A stretch of DNA of 64,000 nt. It comes from Temperatibacter marinus (GTDB lineage: Bacteria > Pseudomonadota > Alphaproteobacteria > Sphingomonadales > Kordiimonadaceae). Made by a program: the position numbers and the translations under genes. This document shows positions 53,242 through 62,485 of the stretch, piece by piece. The notes under the pieces are model-generated. The model was not told where the DNA came from, made no database searches, and saw nothing but the letters and a program-made list of their open reading frames with translations. The stretch covers positions 2,662,501-2,726,500 of the forward strand of contig NZ_CP123872.1 of NCBI RefSeq assembly GCF_031598375.1, written 5' to 3'. Position 1 is the stretch's first letter, and every line of letters starts with the position of its first letter.

Positions 53242-54636
53242 TTATACAGCTTCGTCATCTGTTGTGCGACTATTATTTGAAATCCCAAGAGCCTTCAGTT
53301 TTCGATGCAAAGCAGATCGCTCCATCCCGATAAAGCTGGCTGTCTTGGAAATATTACCACTAAAGCGATTAACTTGCGTTCTGAGATATTCCCGCTCAAA
53401 GGCTTCGCGAGCATCTCGCAGTGAAGCAGACATCATAATGGTAGAGCTTGAGCTTGAAGATGCATTGCCGCCTCCTAAGATCTCAGACGGTAGCTCTGTG
53501 GCTGTAATTTGACCATCGGAGCTCTCGTCATTCATAATCACTAAACGTTCCATGACATTTTTGAGCTGTCTTAAATTACCTGGCCAATGATACGCCTGAA
53601 GCGCAGCTATTGCGTCGTCCATTATTTTAAGCCGCTGTCTCCCTGTAGCATTACAAATCATTTCAAGAAAATAATCCGCCAGTTCAGGAATGTCTTCTCG
53701 TCGGTCTTCAAGTGCAGGAATCGCTAGAGGAATAACATTTAAACGATGAAACAAGTCTTCTCTGAATCGCCCTTCAGCGATTTCCAAGGCCAAGTCTCTT
53801 GAAGTGGCCGAAATTACTCTCACATCAACTTCAACCCTAGTCATCCCGCCGACACGCTCAAAAGATTGATCCGTCAAAACTCGTAGAATTTTGGCCTGTG
53901 TCGGTAAAGGCATATCTGCGACTTCATCAATGAATAAGGTACCGCCGTGTGCGCGCTCAAATAGCCCTGTTTTCACAACACCGCCGTTTTGTTCAATTCC
54001 AAACAGTTCTTGTTCCATGCGCTGCGGCTCCATAGACGCTGCACCAATAATATGAAAGGCCCCTGTGGCACGTGTAGATTTATCGTGAATCAGTCGCGCG
54101 GCAATTTCTTTTCCTGTACCAGAAGCGCCGTTAATCATGACACGACTGTTTGTGCTCGCTACTTTTTCTATGCTTTGTCGCACTGTATTTATGGCTGAAG
54201 ACTTACCTTTCAGCTGATATACAATTTGATTCTTCTTTTTTAATTCCTCATTTTCACGTCGAAGACGATCCGCTTCAGTGGCACGTTCAATGGTCAGAAT
54301 AAGGTTATCTGCTTCAAAAGGCTTTTCAATAAAGTCATATGCGCCTTTTTTGATAGCGGCAACAGCTGTCTCAACATTACCATGACCTGAGATAATAATT
54401 ACCGGTAAATCGCGGTGACGGCTTTTGACGAGTTCTAAAAGCTCTAGGCCATCCAGCTTGCTTCCCTGTAGCCAGACATCAAGAACAAGAAGGGATGGCA
54501 ACCGTGCCTCAATTTCTGCGAGGGCTGAATCACTGTCCGATGCACTGCGGGTTGCATATCCCTCATCTTCAAGAATACCACAGACTAATTCTCTGATATC
54601 TTCTTCATCATCTACGACAAGTATTTCTAAGGCCAT
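53242..54636 (-). CDS. ntrX: Response regulator NtrX
   Basis: A 464-residue AAA+ response regulator. The receiver domain begins ALEILVVDDEEDIREL; the AAA+ domain has Walker A GASGTGKE and the GGTLFIDEVADMP strand; a C-terminal Fis-type helix-turn-helix contains NISKTASFIGMERSALHRKLKALGI. The GAFTGA loop needed to contact sigma54 is missing: after ELFGIE comes QNGGVVKTGLFE. This matches alphaproteobacterial NtrX, which controls nitrogen, envelope and redox genes largely independently of sigma54. AGGAG supports the ATG at 54636. Partner ntrY is 28 bp upstream. Confidence 0.95.
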   Translation of the reverse strand: MALEILVVDDEEDIRELVCGILEDEGYATRSASDSDSALAEIEARLPSLLVLDVWLQGSKLDGLELLELVKSRHRDLPVIIISGHGNVETAVAAIKKGAYDFIEKPFEADNLILTIERATEADRLRRENEELKKKNQIVYQLKGKSSAINTVRQSIEKVASTNSRVMINGASGTGKEIAARLIHDKSTRATGAFHIIGAASMEPQRMEQELFGIEQNGGVVKTGLFERAHGGTLFIDEVADMPLPTQAKILRVLTDQSFERVGGMTRVEVDVRVISATSRDLALEIAEGRFREDLFHRLNVIPLAIPALEDRREDIPELADYFLEMICNATGRQRLKIMDDAIAALQAYHWPGNLRQLKNVMERLVIMNDESSDGQITATELPSEILGGGNASSSSSSTIMMSASLRDAREAFEREYLRTQVNRFSGNISKTASFIGMERSALHRKLKALGISNNSRTTDDEAV

Positions 54637-54664
54637 ACAGTTTACTCCTGCTTTATTGTTTTTG

Positions 54665-57034
54665 TTATGATTTATTGATTTGTTCAGGTTGAATATCTTG
54701 CTCTTGGCGTTCAGCGCGCTTGACAAGAGCCGAGTGTAACAAAGTAAATTCCGCGCGCGCCCCTATATTTTGTCGATCCATAATTCGAATACGCGCTCCG
54801 TGCTCTTCAGCAATCTTCCTTACAATCGCCAACCCAAGTCCAGTCCCTGATTTTCTGGTTGTGACGTAGGGTTCCATCAGACGATCTTTTTGTTCTTGTG
54901 GCAAACCCATACCATTATCTTCAATGGTTAAAATGGTTCTATTGTCGTCTTGCTCGATAAAAACATCCACTTTACCGGGCTCAAATGTATCACTGCCATT
55001 TCGCTTATCATCATCAATACGCTGGGAAACAGATTCAGCAGCATTCTTAATCAGATTGGTTATCGCTTGCCCTAGCAAGCGTCCATCACAGGCAATATAT
55101 TGAACAGGTGACTTAGACTGGAATGAAATAGCGATATCCTGCCAGCCGACATCTTGTAAGAATACTGCTTGTTTTATAACATCCACTAGGTCCGTTTCTC
55201 GGATCACTGGGCTTGGCATCCGCGCAAAAGAAGAAAATTCATCCACCATGCGTCTCAAATCGCCAACTTGACGAACGATCGTGTCTGTACATTGGACAAA
55301 AACGCCAGGATCTTCAATTGTCTTGGCGTATTTTCTTTTTATCCGTTCAGCAGATAATTGGATCGGTGTTAGGGGGTTTTTAATTTCATGGGCAATACGA
55401 CGGGCCACATCGGCCCAGGCAGCAGTCCTTTGATCTGCCAATTGTTCCGTCAAATCATCAAAGGTCACCACGATCCCTACATTCTGACTGCCTTCTCTTT
55501 CGATGGCAATTCGAGCAAGTAAGGTAAGGGTTTCACCGTGTTTCTCTAAGTTTATCTGCCCTTTAGCAATCTTATCTCGATTTGAATCAGCCTGATCGAG
55601 TAATTCTTTAATTTCAGGGATTGCATCCAAAATGCTTTTACCGATCAAATCCTCTACCGTTTGACCTAAAAGGTCACATGCGGCTTTATTGGGAACAAAA
55701 ATTGTCCCATCCCCGTGAACACCAATCACGCCAGTAGACACACCTGATAAAACTTCCTCAAGAAAGCGCCGACGCATATCCATCTCATCATTGGCTTTCA
55801 ACAGAGCCTTTTGGTTATGCTCCAACTGATCCGTCATTCTGTTAAAGGCACGGGAAAGTGTCCCAACTTCGTCACTGGTTGCCATAGAGGGAACCCGTGC
55901 CTGCAAATCCCCTTGAGCGACCCGTTCTGACGCATCAAGAAGATTAGACAGAGGCGTCACAAGGCGACTTGAGAACCAGAGACCAACCCAAATTGCTGAC
56001 ATTAAAATTAACAAGGAAACCAAGATAAATACAAGGTTGAACTGAAGTAAAATATCAGACCGTTCCCCTTCTAAACTTTCATAATCAGCCACGGCATTAC
56101 GTGTGGCTTCTAGGTAAGCAAGGACGCGTGGATCTAAATCTCTACTGATATAAATAAAAGTGGGTGTAATAAAACTGCTGAGCCGGATCATACCAACGAC
56201 CATGCGATCAGCGACAATTGTCTCAATGACCATCTCACCGCGCTGCGCTTTTCTAATGAACTCTGGCGGAAAACGGGCAACATTCAAGCCCAAGGTTTGC
56301 TCTGCTTTAGCAATTGGAATAGCATCTGTGCCGACAACACTAAAAGCGACAATTTCTGAAAGAGATCGTCTCTGAAATTCGCTGTTTATCTTATCTCTCA
56401 AGACAGCGCTATCCCCTTGGTCCACAGGAGAGAGTTGATTAAATTCATAGGCAATTGAAATGAGGTTATTCTGTATTTCAGTCCGTCTCTCCACAACATA
56501 AGTTTCAGAAATCTGCAATGAATTATAAACTGTCGATCTGACTTTTTCACTAAACCATGTTTGCACACCAAACTCTAGAAACAAAAAGGAAAAGACAGCC
56601 ATAATAATAGGCGGCACAATGGCTATAACTGAAAATACACCAATCACCCGAGAGTGAAGCCTCGATCCAGGAGCACTGTTACGTCGTGCTAGCCATACTT
56701 TAGAAATCCAACGAACAATGGACATTGACATCGCCATAATCAGGACAAGATTTACAAAAAGCAATGTCTGCATGGTCCGCCCTGAAGTCACATCAAAGGG
56801 AGTATCTTTTCGAGACATGGCTATATAAGTCGCTACAGCAGATACAATCGCAAGGATGGCAAGAAAAACTTCAATTTTGCGAGAAAGATTCACACGCCGT
56901 GCCCAGAGTAAAAACTTTGCACGGGATCGGCCGGGCAACTTTGGGCCCCCATCAATCTCTATTAAAGACGCATTTGCCTTTGATGATAGTGTTGTTGGCT
57001 TCGAATCTGTCGATAAATCTGACACGCTAATCAC
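54665..57034 (-). CDS. ntrY: Sensor histidine kinase NtrY
   Basis: A 789-residue membrane kinase. The N-terminal region has three hydrophobic segments (about 48-130), a periplasmic sensor and another transmembrane segment near 330, then HAMP, PAS (VLSGVSTGVIGVHGDG), a HisKA domain with H549 in RIAHEIKNPLTP, and an ATPase domain with TGLGLAIVRKI. It phosphorylates NtrX. Start is probably GTG 57034, near AAAGGA. The upstream gap holds a perfect 12-bp palindrome. Confidence 0.95.
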   Translation of the reverse strand: MISVSDLSTDSKPTTLSSKANASLIEIDGGPKLPGRSRAKFLLWARRVNLSRKIEVFLAILAIVSAVATYIAMSRKDTPFDVTSGRTMQTLLFVNLVLIMAMSMSIVRWISKVWLARRNSAPGSRLHSRVIGVFSVIAIVPPIIMAVFSFLFLEFGVQTWFSEKVRSTVYNSLQISETYVVERRTEIQNNLISIAYEFNQLSPVDQGDSAVLRDKINSEFQRRSLSEIVAFSVVGTDAIPIAKAEQTLGLNVARFPPEFIRKAQRGEMVIETIVADRMVVGMIRLSSFITPTFIYISRDLDPRVLAYLEATRNAVADYESLEGERSDILLQFNLVFILVSLLILMSAIWVGLWFSSRLVTPLSNLLDASERVAQGDLQARVPSMATSDEVGTLSRAFNRMTDQLEHNQKALLKANDEMDMRRRFLEEVLSGVSTGVIGVHGDGTIFVPNKAACDLLGQTVEDLIGKSILDAIPEIKELLDQADSNRDKIAKGQINLEKHGETLTLLARIAIEREGSQNVGIVVTFDDLTEQLADQRTAAWADVARRIAHEIKNPLTPIQLSAERIKRKYAKTIEDPGVFVQCTDTIVRQVGDLRRMVDEFSSFARMPSPVIRETDLVDVIKQAVFLQDVGWQDIAISFQSKSPVQYIACDGRLLGQAITNLIKNAAESVSQRIDDDKRNGSDTFEPGKVDVFIEQDDNRTILTIEDNGMGLPQEQKDRLMEPYVTTRKSGTGLGLAIVRKIAEEHGARIRIMDRQNIGARAEFTLLHSALVKRAERQEQDIQPEQINKS

Positions 57035-57070
57035 TCATCCTTTAGTTTCCATGCCACCCTATAATAGTGG

Positions 57071-57082
57071 TGCATTAATGCA
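57071..57082. promoter_or_regulatory. Perfect palindrome upstream of ntrYX
   Basis: TGCATTAATGCA lies in the 121-bp gap before ntrY, 4 bp from a TATTAT -10-like element on the minus strand. Its TGCA half-sites resemble those of NtrC sites, but the spacing is shorter than the classical TGCACC-N5-GGTGCA. Confidence 0.4.
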
Positions 57083-57155
57083 ACAAAAAAGCAGGGACTG
57101 TCTATGAAATACCACAAAAAAGGTGGCAAACTTATGACATTCAACAGATTAAAGT

Positions 57156-58622
57156 CTATTTTTTGATCTGAATTTGAAGTTCTTTAATTTTTTTACGAAG
57201 AGTATTTCTATTTAATCCTAAGATATCAGCCGCTTTAATCTGATTACCTCCCGTCAAGGTAAGTACTTTTTCGATGAGTGGAATTTCAACTTCATTAATA
57301 ATATATTGATAAGCCCCTTTAATGGGCACTGTCGCTTCTTGTTGAAGCGCGAAATATCGATCAAGGTGACGTTTAATTGAAACACGGATATTTTCATCCG
57401 CAGATGCGTTTAGAAAAGCACCAGCTTGCGATTGCGAGTCACTCTGATGATGCGCCCCATCGCCTTGAATATTCAATTGCTCGATAATCATAGTGCCACT
57501 TATTTCATCTTCAGGATAAAGAACAGCCATACGCCTGATTAGATTTTCTAGCTCTCGCACATTCCCAGGCCAATTATGGACACTAAGAGCCTCAAAGGCT
57601 GAATCTAGATAGACTTTCTTCTCTAAGCCAAGATGAAAATTTTTGACATTAAAATATTCAACAAGGTCTGGGATATCGTCTTTTCTATTAGCCAAAGATG
57701 GAATTTGAAGTGGAACAACGTTGAGGCGGAAATAAAGGTCCTCCCTAAACTTCCCCTCCTCTACTGTAACTTTCAGATCCTTGTTGGTGGCTGCAATAAT
57801 TCTAACATCCGTTTTTTCAAGTTTAGTCCCACCTACAGAGTGATATTCCCCTTCTTGCAACACCCTCAATAACCGTGTCTGTGCTTCAAAAGGCATATCT
57901 CCAATCTCATCTAAGAAAAGAGTCCCGCCCTTGGCTTGTCCAAAACGACCGATTGATTTTTGAGCTGCCCCCGTAAAAGCACCCTTCTCATGACCGAAAA
58001 GTTCACTTTCAATTAATTCTCTAGGTACAGCAGCCATATTGATAGCGATGAAAGGCCCCTTTCTTCTTTTGCTGTGATCATGCATCGCTCGTGCAACAAG
58101 TTCTTTCCCTGTTCCACTTTGTCCTTCGATTAAAACCGTTAAATCTGTCTCAACAACACGCGCCATAACACGGTAAACGCTCTGCATGGCAGCCGATCGA
58201 CCAATAAGAGTTGTCCCATCCACAGACTCAGTGACTTCACGGGCTTGTTTATGCTTAGAAGCATTTTCAAGTGCCGCCTTAACAGATGCAATTAGTTCGT
58301 TGATATCAAAAGGTTTTGGTATGTAATCAAAAGCCCCTCTTTTGGAAGATTCCATGGCAGTAGATAAAGTATTTTGTGCACTCATAACAATGAAAGGCAG
58401 TGTCGGATATTCCTCTACGAGCTCTGCAAGTGCATCTAGACCATTGCCGCCAGGCATAAGAACATCCGTGATTGCCACATCCCCAACACCTGACCGAACA
58501 AGTGCTTTTAGTTCTTTAGCATTGGTCGCTTCATGCACCGCCCATCCCTCGTCAGTGAAGGCTTGCTCGAGTACCATTCGAATGGCACTATCATCATCAG
58601 CTATAATAATTTCTGATCGCAT
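57156..58622 (-). CDS. ntrC: Nitrogen regulation response regulator NtrC
   Basis: A 488-residue sigma54 activator: receiver domain (IIIADDDSAIRMVLEQA), AAA+ domain with Walker A GQSGTGKE, the intact GAFTGA loop in FGHEKGAFTGAAQ and GGTLFLDEIGDMP, and a Fis-type helix-turn-helix at the C-terminus (GGNQIKAADILGLNRNTLRKK). It activates nitrogen-scavenging genes when phosphorylated by NtrB. Starts 18 bp after ntrB and clearly belongs to dusB-ntrB-ntrC. Confidence 0.97.
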   Translation of the reverse strand: MRSEIIIADDDSAIRMVLEQAFTDEGWAVHEATNAKELKALVRSGVGDVAITDVLMPGGNGLDALAELVEEYPTLPFIVMSAQNTLSTAMESSKRGAFDYIPKPFDINELIASVKAALENASKHKQAREVTESVDGTTLIGRSAAMQSVYRVMARVVETDLTVLIEGQSGTGKELVARAMHDHSKRRKGPFIAINMAAVPRELIESELFGHEKGAFTGAAQKSIGRFGQAKGGTLFLDEIGDMPFEAQTRLLRVLQEGEYHSVGGTKLEKTDVRIIAATNKDLKVTVEEGKFREDLYFRLNVVPLQIPSLANRKDDIPDLVEYFNVKNFHLGLEKKVYLDSAFEALSVHNWPGNVRELENLIRRMAVLYPEDEISGTMIIEQLNIQGDGAHHQSDSQSQAGAFLNASADENIRVSIKRHLDRYFALQQEATVPIKGAYQYIINEVEIPLIEKVLTLTGGNQIKAADILGLNRNTLRKKIKELQIQIKK

Positions 58623-58639
58623 AAGAATTCCCTGTCCTG

Positions 58640-59716
58640 TTAAGCCGCCTGAAAATATAAATGCATGTTCGTTCCACTTGGATCATTGTCTTCGCATTTA
58701 ATAATAGCGCCCATTGCCATCATATTTTGAGCCACAACCGCCAGTCCAAGGCCACTGCCTCCTTCTTTATTGGTTATGAATGGATCAAAGAGATGTGATT
58801 TTATCTCTGGCGATATCCCTGGGCCTTCATCTTCTATGACGACTTCAATGGGAAGCTTTTTTCTCTCCCCCTGTTCATCCCTGAGCCAAAGGCTATGTTG
58901 GTAGTTTGTCTTGATCTTGATGGTGCTGCCCTGTTCAGAGGCTTCTACAGAATTTTTGATGATATTCAGAAAAATCTGCACTAAGGCGTCATAGCTCCCC
59001 ATGACAGGAGGAAGAGAAGGGTCATACAAGCGATCAAACCGGATTGACTGACCTAACCCTGCTGAAAGGTTATCAATAGCTTGATCAAGAACCACATGAA
59101 CATTCACAGGTTCTAAGAGACTGACTTCTGGATTGGTAAATGTCTCTAAATCATTCACAAGCCTTGAAATGCGGTCCACTTCGTTGACCATCATAGTAGT
59201 TAATTTTTTGCTTTTCTCATCAATTTTTCTTTCAAGCAGTTGTGCTGCCCCTTTTATGCCTGACAGAGGGTTTTTGATCTCATGGGCCAACATGGCCGAA
59301 AGGCCCTTAATCGTCATTACTGCGCCGGAGAGGTCACTGGTAATATCTGTAACCTGGCCTGACATTTTGCGCGGTGAAAAGGTCAATAAATAATGACCTG
59401 TGTCACTGAGCGGCACACCGCCGACATCCATTGTCTCAAAATTTGGTAGATCTTCACCCACGTTGATATCGCGGATCATCACGCTGCTCTGCCCTTTTTC
59501 AAGACGCTGCATAATCTCATTAATCTGGCCTTCAAAGATGAGTGTTCTGACATCAGCGCCTATGAATCGATCTGCTGAGAGATGAAATATAGGTTGAAAA
59601 GCTCCGTCTATACGGATGATCTCATAGGAAGCATTAGTCACGATAAGGGCTTGCTGTATATGGGCTAAAACAGTCGCTTCTTGTATAGGGACTGACAACC
59701 TAGGTACCTCTTCCAT
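58640..59716 (-). CDS. ntrB: Nitrogen regulation sensor kinase NtrB
   Basis: A 358-residue cytoplasmic kinase/phosphatase controlled by PII. A PAS domain (about 20-120) precedes the HisKA domain with H145 in MLAHEIKNPLSG and an ATPase domain with NSVEAS, DEGPGI and GGSGLGLAV. The ATG at 59716 lies 2 bp after the dusB stop, so the genes are translationally linked; a slightly longer frame would overlap dusB. Confidence 0.96.
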   Translation of the reverse strand: MEEVPRLSVPIQEATVLAHIQQALIVTNASYEIIRIDGAFQPIFHLSADRFIGADVRTLIFEGQINEIMQRLEKGQSSVMIRDINVGEDLPNFETMDVGGVPLSDTGHYLLTFSPRKMSGQVTDITSDLSGAVMTIKGLSAMLAHEIKNPLSGIKGAAQLLERKIDEKSKKLTTMMVNEVDRISRLVNDLETFTNPEVSLLEPVNVHVVLDQAIDNLSAGLGQSIRFDRLYDPSLPPVMGSYDALVQIFLNIIKNSVEASEQGSTIKIKTNYQHSLWLRDEQGERKKLPIEVVIEDEGPGISPEIKSHLFDPFITNKEGGSGLGLAVVAQNMMAMGAIIKCEDNDPSGTNMHLYFQAA

Positions 59717-59718
59717 AA

Positions 59719-60705
59719 TTAGGCTGCTTCTTCTTCGCAAAGAGGTAAGTAGAAAGATTTAATCGCTTCAAGCACCTCAGCAGGCTTTTCAATATGATTT
59801 GCAAAATGACGGAACTCGGCTGAGCCTTGCAACCCTTTAGTATACCAACCAATATGTTTGCGAGCCATACGCACGGCAATGATTTCATCATAGTGATCAA
59901 GCATCATATTATAATGTTTAACGATGGTCTGATATTGCTCGTAAAGACTCGGCGCGGCAATCCGCTCACCTGTTCTTAAATATTGCATAACCTGATTAAC
60001 AAGCCATGGTTTGCCATATGATCCACGCCCTATCATGACCCCATCTGCACCGCTATCAGCCAAGGCCTGATCTGCATCATCAAAGCAATTAATATCCCCA
60101 TTCACGATCACTGGTAAATCTACAGCTTGCTTAACTGTGCCTACCTTTTTCCAGTCCGCATGCCCTTTGTACATCTGACAGCGCGTACGGCCATGAACAA
60201 CAATCATCTTAATCCCAAGATCTTCAGCGATTTTTGCAAGCTCAGCAGCATTTAAACTGTTATCATCCCAACCCAATCGCATTTTCAGCGTAACGGGTAA
60301 GCTAACGGCTTTAACAGTTGCCTCGATTAATTTTCCTGCATGGTCAAGGTCTCTCATCAAGGCAGACCCTGCTTGGCCGTTTACAACTTTTTTAACAGGG
60401 CACCCCATATTGATATCTATAATCGCAGCTCCGCGATCTTCATTCAATCGGGCTGCCTCATACATCTTGTCTGGATCACATCCAGCAAGCTGAACAGACA
60501 TCGGCCACTCTTCTTCACAGTTTGATGCCATTTTTTGACTACGTTTTGTCGCATTAATCATCGCATCAGATGCAATCATTTCGGACACTACTAATCCAGC
60601 GCCAAAGCCCTTGACGAGACGACGGAAGGGCATATCTGTAACACCTGACATGGGTGCAAGAATTACGGGATCTTTAATTTCTACTGGACCAATGTTAATA
60701 GCCAT
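59719..60705 (-). CDS. dusB: tRNA-dihydrouridine synthase B (NifR3)
   Basis: A 328-residue FMN enzyme reducing uridines in tRNA. Signatures are [15 protein letters not shown], the catalytic cysteine in [18 protein letters not shown] and [11 protein letters not shown]. It is the first gene of dusB-ntrB-ntrC, the operon in which it was first known as nifR3. Upstream, the 101-bp divergent gap to ispDF contains two adjacent palindromes. Confidence 0.96.
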   Translation of the reverse strand: MAINIGPVEIKDPVILAPMSGVTDMPFRRLVKGFGAGLVVSEMIASDAMINATKRSQKMASNCEEEWPMSVQLAGCDPDKMYEAARLNEDRGAAIIDINMGCPVKKVVNGQAGSALMRDLDHAGKLIEATVKAVSLPVTLKMRLGWDDNSLNAAELAKIAEDLGIKMIVVHGRTRCQMYKGHADWKKVGTVKQAVDLPVIVNGDINCFDDADQALADSGADGVMIGRGSYGKPWLVNQVMQYLRTGERIAAPSLYEQYQTIVKHYNMMLDHYDEIIAVRMARKHIGWYTKGLQGSAEFRHFANHIEKPAEVLEAIKSFYLPLCEEEAA

Positions 60706-60738
60706 GCGAAAACCTGTTCACTAATTACCAAAGACATA

Positions 60739-60766
60739 CAGGACTTGTCCTGCCTAAAATTTAGGC
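60739..60766. promoter_or_regulatory. Two adjacent palindromes between dusB-ntrBC and ispDF
   Basis: CAGGACTTGTCCTG (60739-60752) and GCCTAAAATTTAGGC (60752-60766) are perfect inverted repeats sharing one base. They lie mid-way in a 101-bp divergent promoter gap and are candidate operators or a cruciform/hairpin pair. Confidence 0.5.
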
Positions 60767-60806
60767 ACTTATGCCAGATCTTTAAAAAAAAAGCGAGTAA
60801 AAAAAG

Positions 60807-61970
60807 ATGTCTCCTGTGCAAGAAAAATCAGTTTCGATGATTGTCGTCGCCGCAGGAAAAGGTGCACGTGCAGGAGGAAGAATTCCTAAGCAATATCAAA
60901 CGATTGCAGGAAAAACTATACTGCGGCACACACTTGACGCGCTTATTCGTTCCTATCCTTTTACTGAAATTGTCTGTGTCATCAACCCTGAAGATAATCA
61001 TCTTTATGAAAAATCAGTTGAAGGGCTATCCCTTTCCCCTGCTGTTAAGGGGGGGAACACACGCCAAGAATCATCCTTCAATGGGTTAAAGGCACTGACT
61101 GCAAAATGCGACCTTGTGATGATTCACGATGCGGCACGTCCTTTTGTTTCTGACAACTTGATCAAGGAATTGATCGATTCCAAGGCCTCGGCAACCATTC
61201 CTGGGATCTCAGTAACAGATACAGTGAAACGTGCTGATCCGCAGATGAATATTATAGAAACAGTGAACCGAGAGGGTTTGTATTCTGTTCAAACACCTCA
61301 GGCTTTTGACTATCACATGCTTCTAAAGGCACATCAGTCTTTGACGACGGCCTCTTTCACTGATGATTCAATGATTATGGAGACTATCGGAGAAGGTGTG
61401 ACTATAATTGAAGGTGATGAAGCTAACTTCAAGGTTACACACCCAGAGGATTTTAAAAAGGCAGAAATGACAATCATGAATAGACTTGCTGATATCAGAA
61501 CAGGGCACGGCTATGATGTACATCGATTTGAGGAAGGATCCTCAGTAATCCTTTGCGGTGTTGAAATTCCTCATACCCATAGGTTGAAGGGCCATTCTGA
61601 TGCTGACGTTGCACTGCATGCCCTGACGGATGCCATCTTTTCCTCAATAGCCGCAGGAGACATTGGGTGTCATTTTCCCCCTACAGACCCTCAATGGCAA
61701 GGTGCGGCCTCCTCTATTTTTTTAGAAAAGGCCTGTGAAATGGTCAAAGACAAAGGGGGAATCATCTCTAATATTGTTGTTACGCTCATCTGCGAAAGAC
61801 CAAAAATATCACTTCACCAGGAAGCAATGCGAATGAAGCTTTCTGAGATCACTGGCCTTTGTAAAGAGCGCATCAGTGTTCAAGCAACGACCACTGAAAA
61901 GCTCGGCTTCACAGGAAGAAATGAAGGCATTGCCGCTGAAGCTCTTGCAACAGTGCGCTTACCTCTGTAG
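60807..61970 (+). CDS. ispDF: Bifunctional 2-C-methyl-D-erythritol 4-phosphate cytidylyltransferase / 2,4-cyclodiphosphate synthase
   Basis: A 387-residue fusion of two MEP-pathway enzymes. IspD spans about 1-225 with AAGKGARAGGRIPKQY and HDAARPFVS; IspF spans about 228-387 with GYDVHRF, the zinc ligands in HSDADVALHALTDA and the ATTTEKLGFTGR C-terminus. The intermediate IspE is encoded elsewhere. Fusion of the two is common in alphaproteobacteria. pgpA starts 8 bp downstream. Confidence 0.97.
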   Translation: MSPVQEKSVSMIVVAAGKGARAGGRIPKQYQTIAGKTILRHTLDALIRSYPFTEIVCVINPEDNHLYEKSVEGLSLSPAVKGGNTRQESSFNGLKALTAKCDLVMIHDAARPFVSDNLIKELIDSKASATIPGISVTDTVKRADPQMNIIETVNREGLYSVQTPQAFDYHMLLKAHQSLTTASFTDDSMIMETIGEGVTIIEGDEANFKVTHPEDFKKAEMTIMNRLADIRTGHGYDVHRFEEGSSVILCGVEIPHTHRLKGHSDADVALHALTDAIFSSIAAGDIGCHFPPTDPQWQGAASSIFLEKACEMVKDKGGIISNIVVTLICERPKISLHQEAMRMKLSEITGLCKERISVQATTTEKLGFTGRNEGIAAEALATVRLPL

Positions 61971-61978
61971 GAAAACTC

Positions 61979-62476
61979 ATGGCCAAACACTCTCTAAAAA
62001 ACTGGAATAACCGACTTAAGAGTCCTGCCTATTGGTGGTCGACTTTCTTTGGTATTGGGATGATCAAATGGGCCCCGGGAACTTGGGGGTCTTTATTTGG
62101 CGCTATGGCAGGATATGGATTGATTCTTCTAGGATTTGATTGGGTAATGTTACTGGCAGCATCTCTCGTCGTAACCCTACTTTCAGTGAGGGCCATTGAT
62201 CATATAGAAAAAGAGACTGGGATCCATGATAGCGGCGAAATAGTCATTGACGAAGTCGCTGGTCAGTGGATTGCAATGATACCTTTGACCTTTGCAGGGT
62301 CTGAACTTACACTTGAAACAATTGCTTATAGTTTTGCTCTTTTCCGTCTCTTTGATATTCTTAAACCCTGGCCTATTGGCTGGCTTGACAAAAAAGTCTC
62401 TGGCGGATTTGGTGTTATGGTTGATGATATTGTGGCAGGTTTAATGGCAGCCTTCTGCCTCTATTATATTCTTTAA
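61979..62476 (+). CDS. pgpA: Phosphatidylglycerophosphatase A
   Basis: A 165-residue inner-membrane enzyme that dephosphorylates phosphatidylglycerophosphate to phosphatidylglycerol. WAPGTWGSLFG, the DSGEIVIDEVAGQWIA metal site and the C-terminal GFGVMVDDIVAG are diagnostic, with about three membrane segments. It is in a tight cluster between ispDF (8 bp) and the YeiH-type gene (9 bp). Confidence 0.95.
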   Translation: MAKHSLKNWNNRLKSPAYWWSTFFGIGMIKWAPGTWGSLFGAMAGYGLILLGFDWVMLLAASLVVTLLSVRAIDHIEKETGIHDSGEIVIDEVAGQWIAMIPLTFAGSELTLETIAYSFALFRLFDILKPWPIGWLDKKVSGGFGVMVDDIVAGLMAAFCLYYIL

Positions 62477-62485
62477 GGAAATGCA

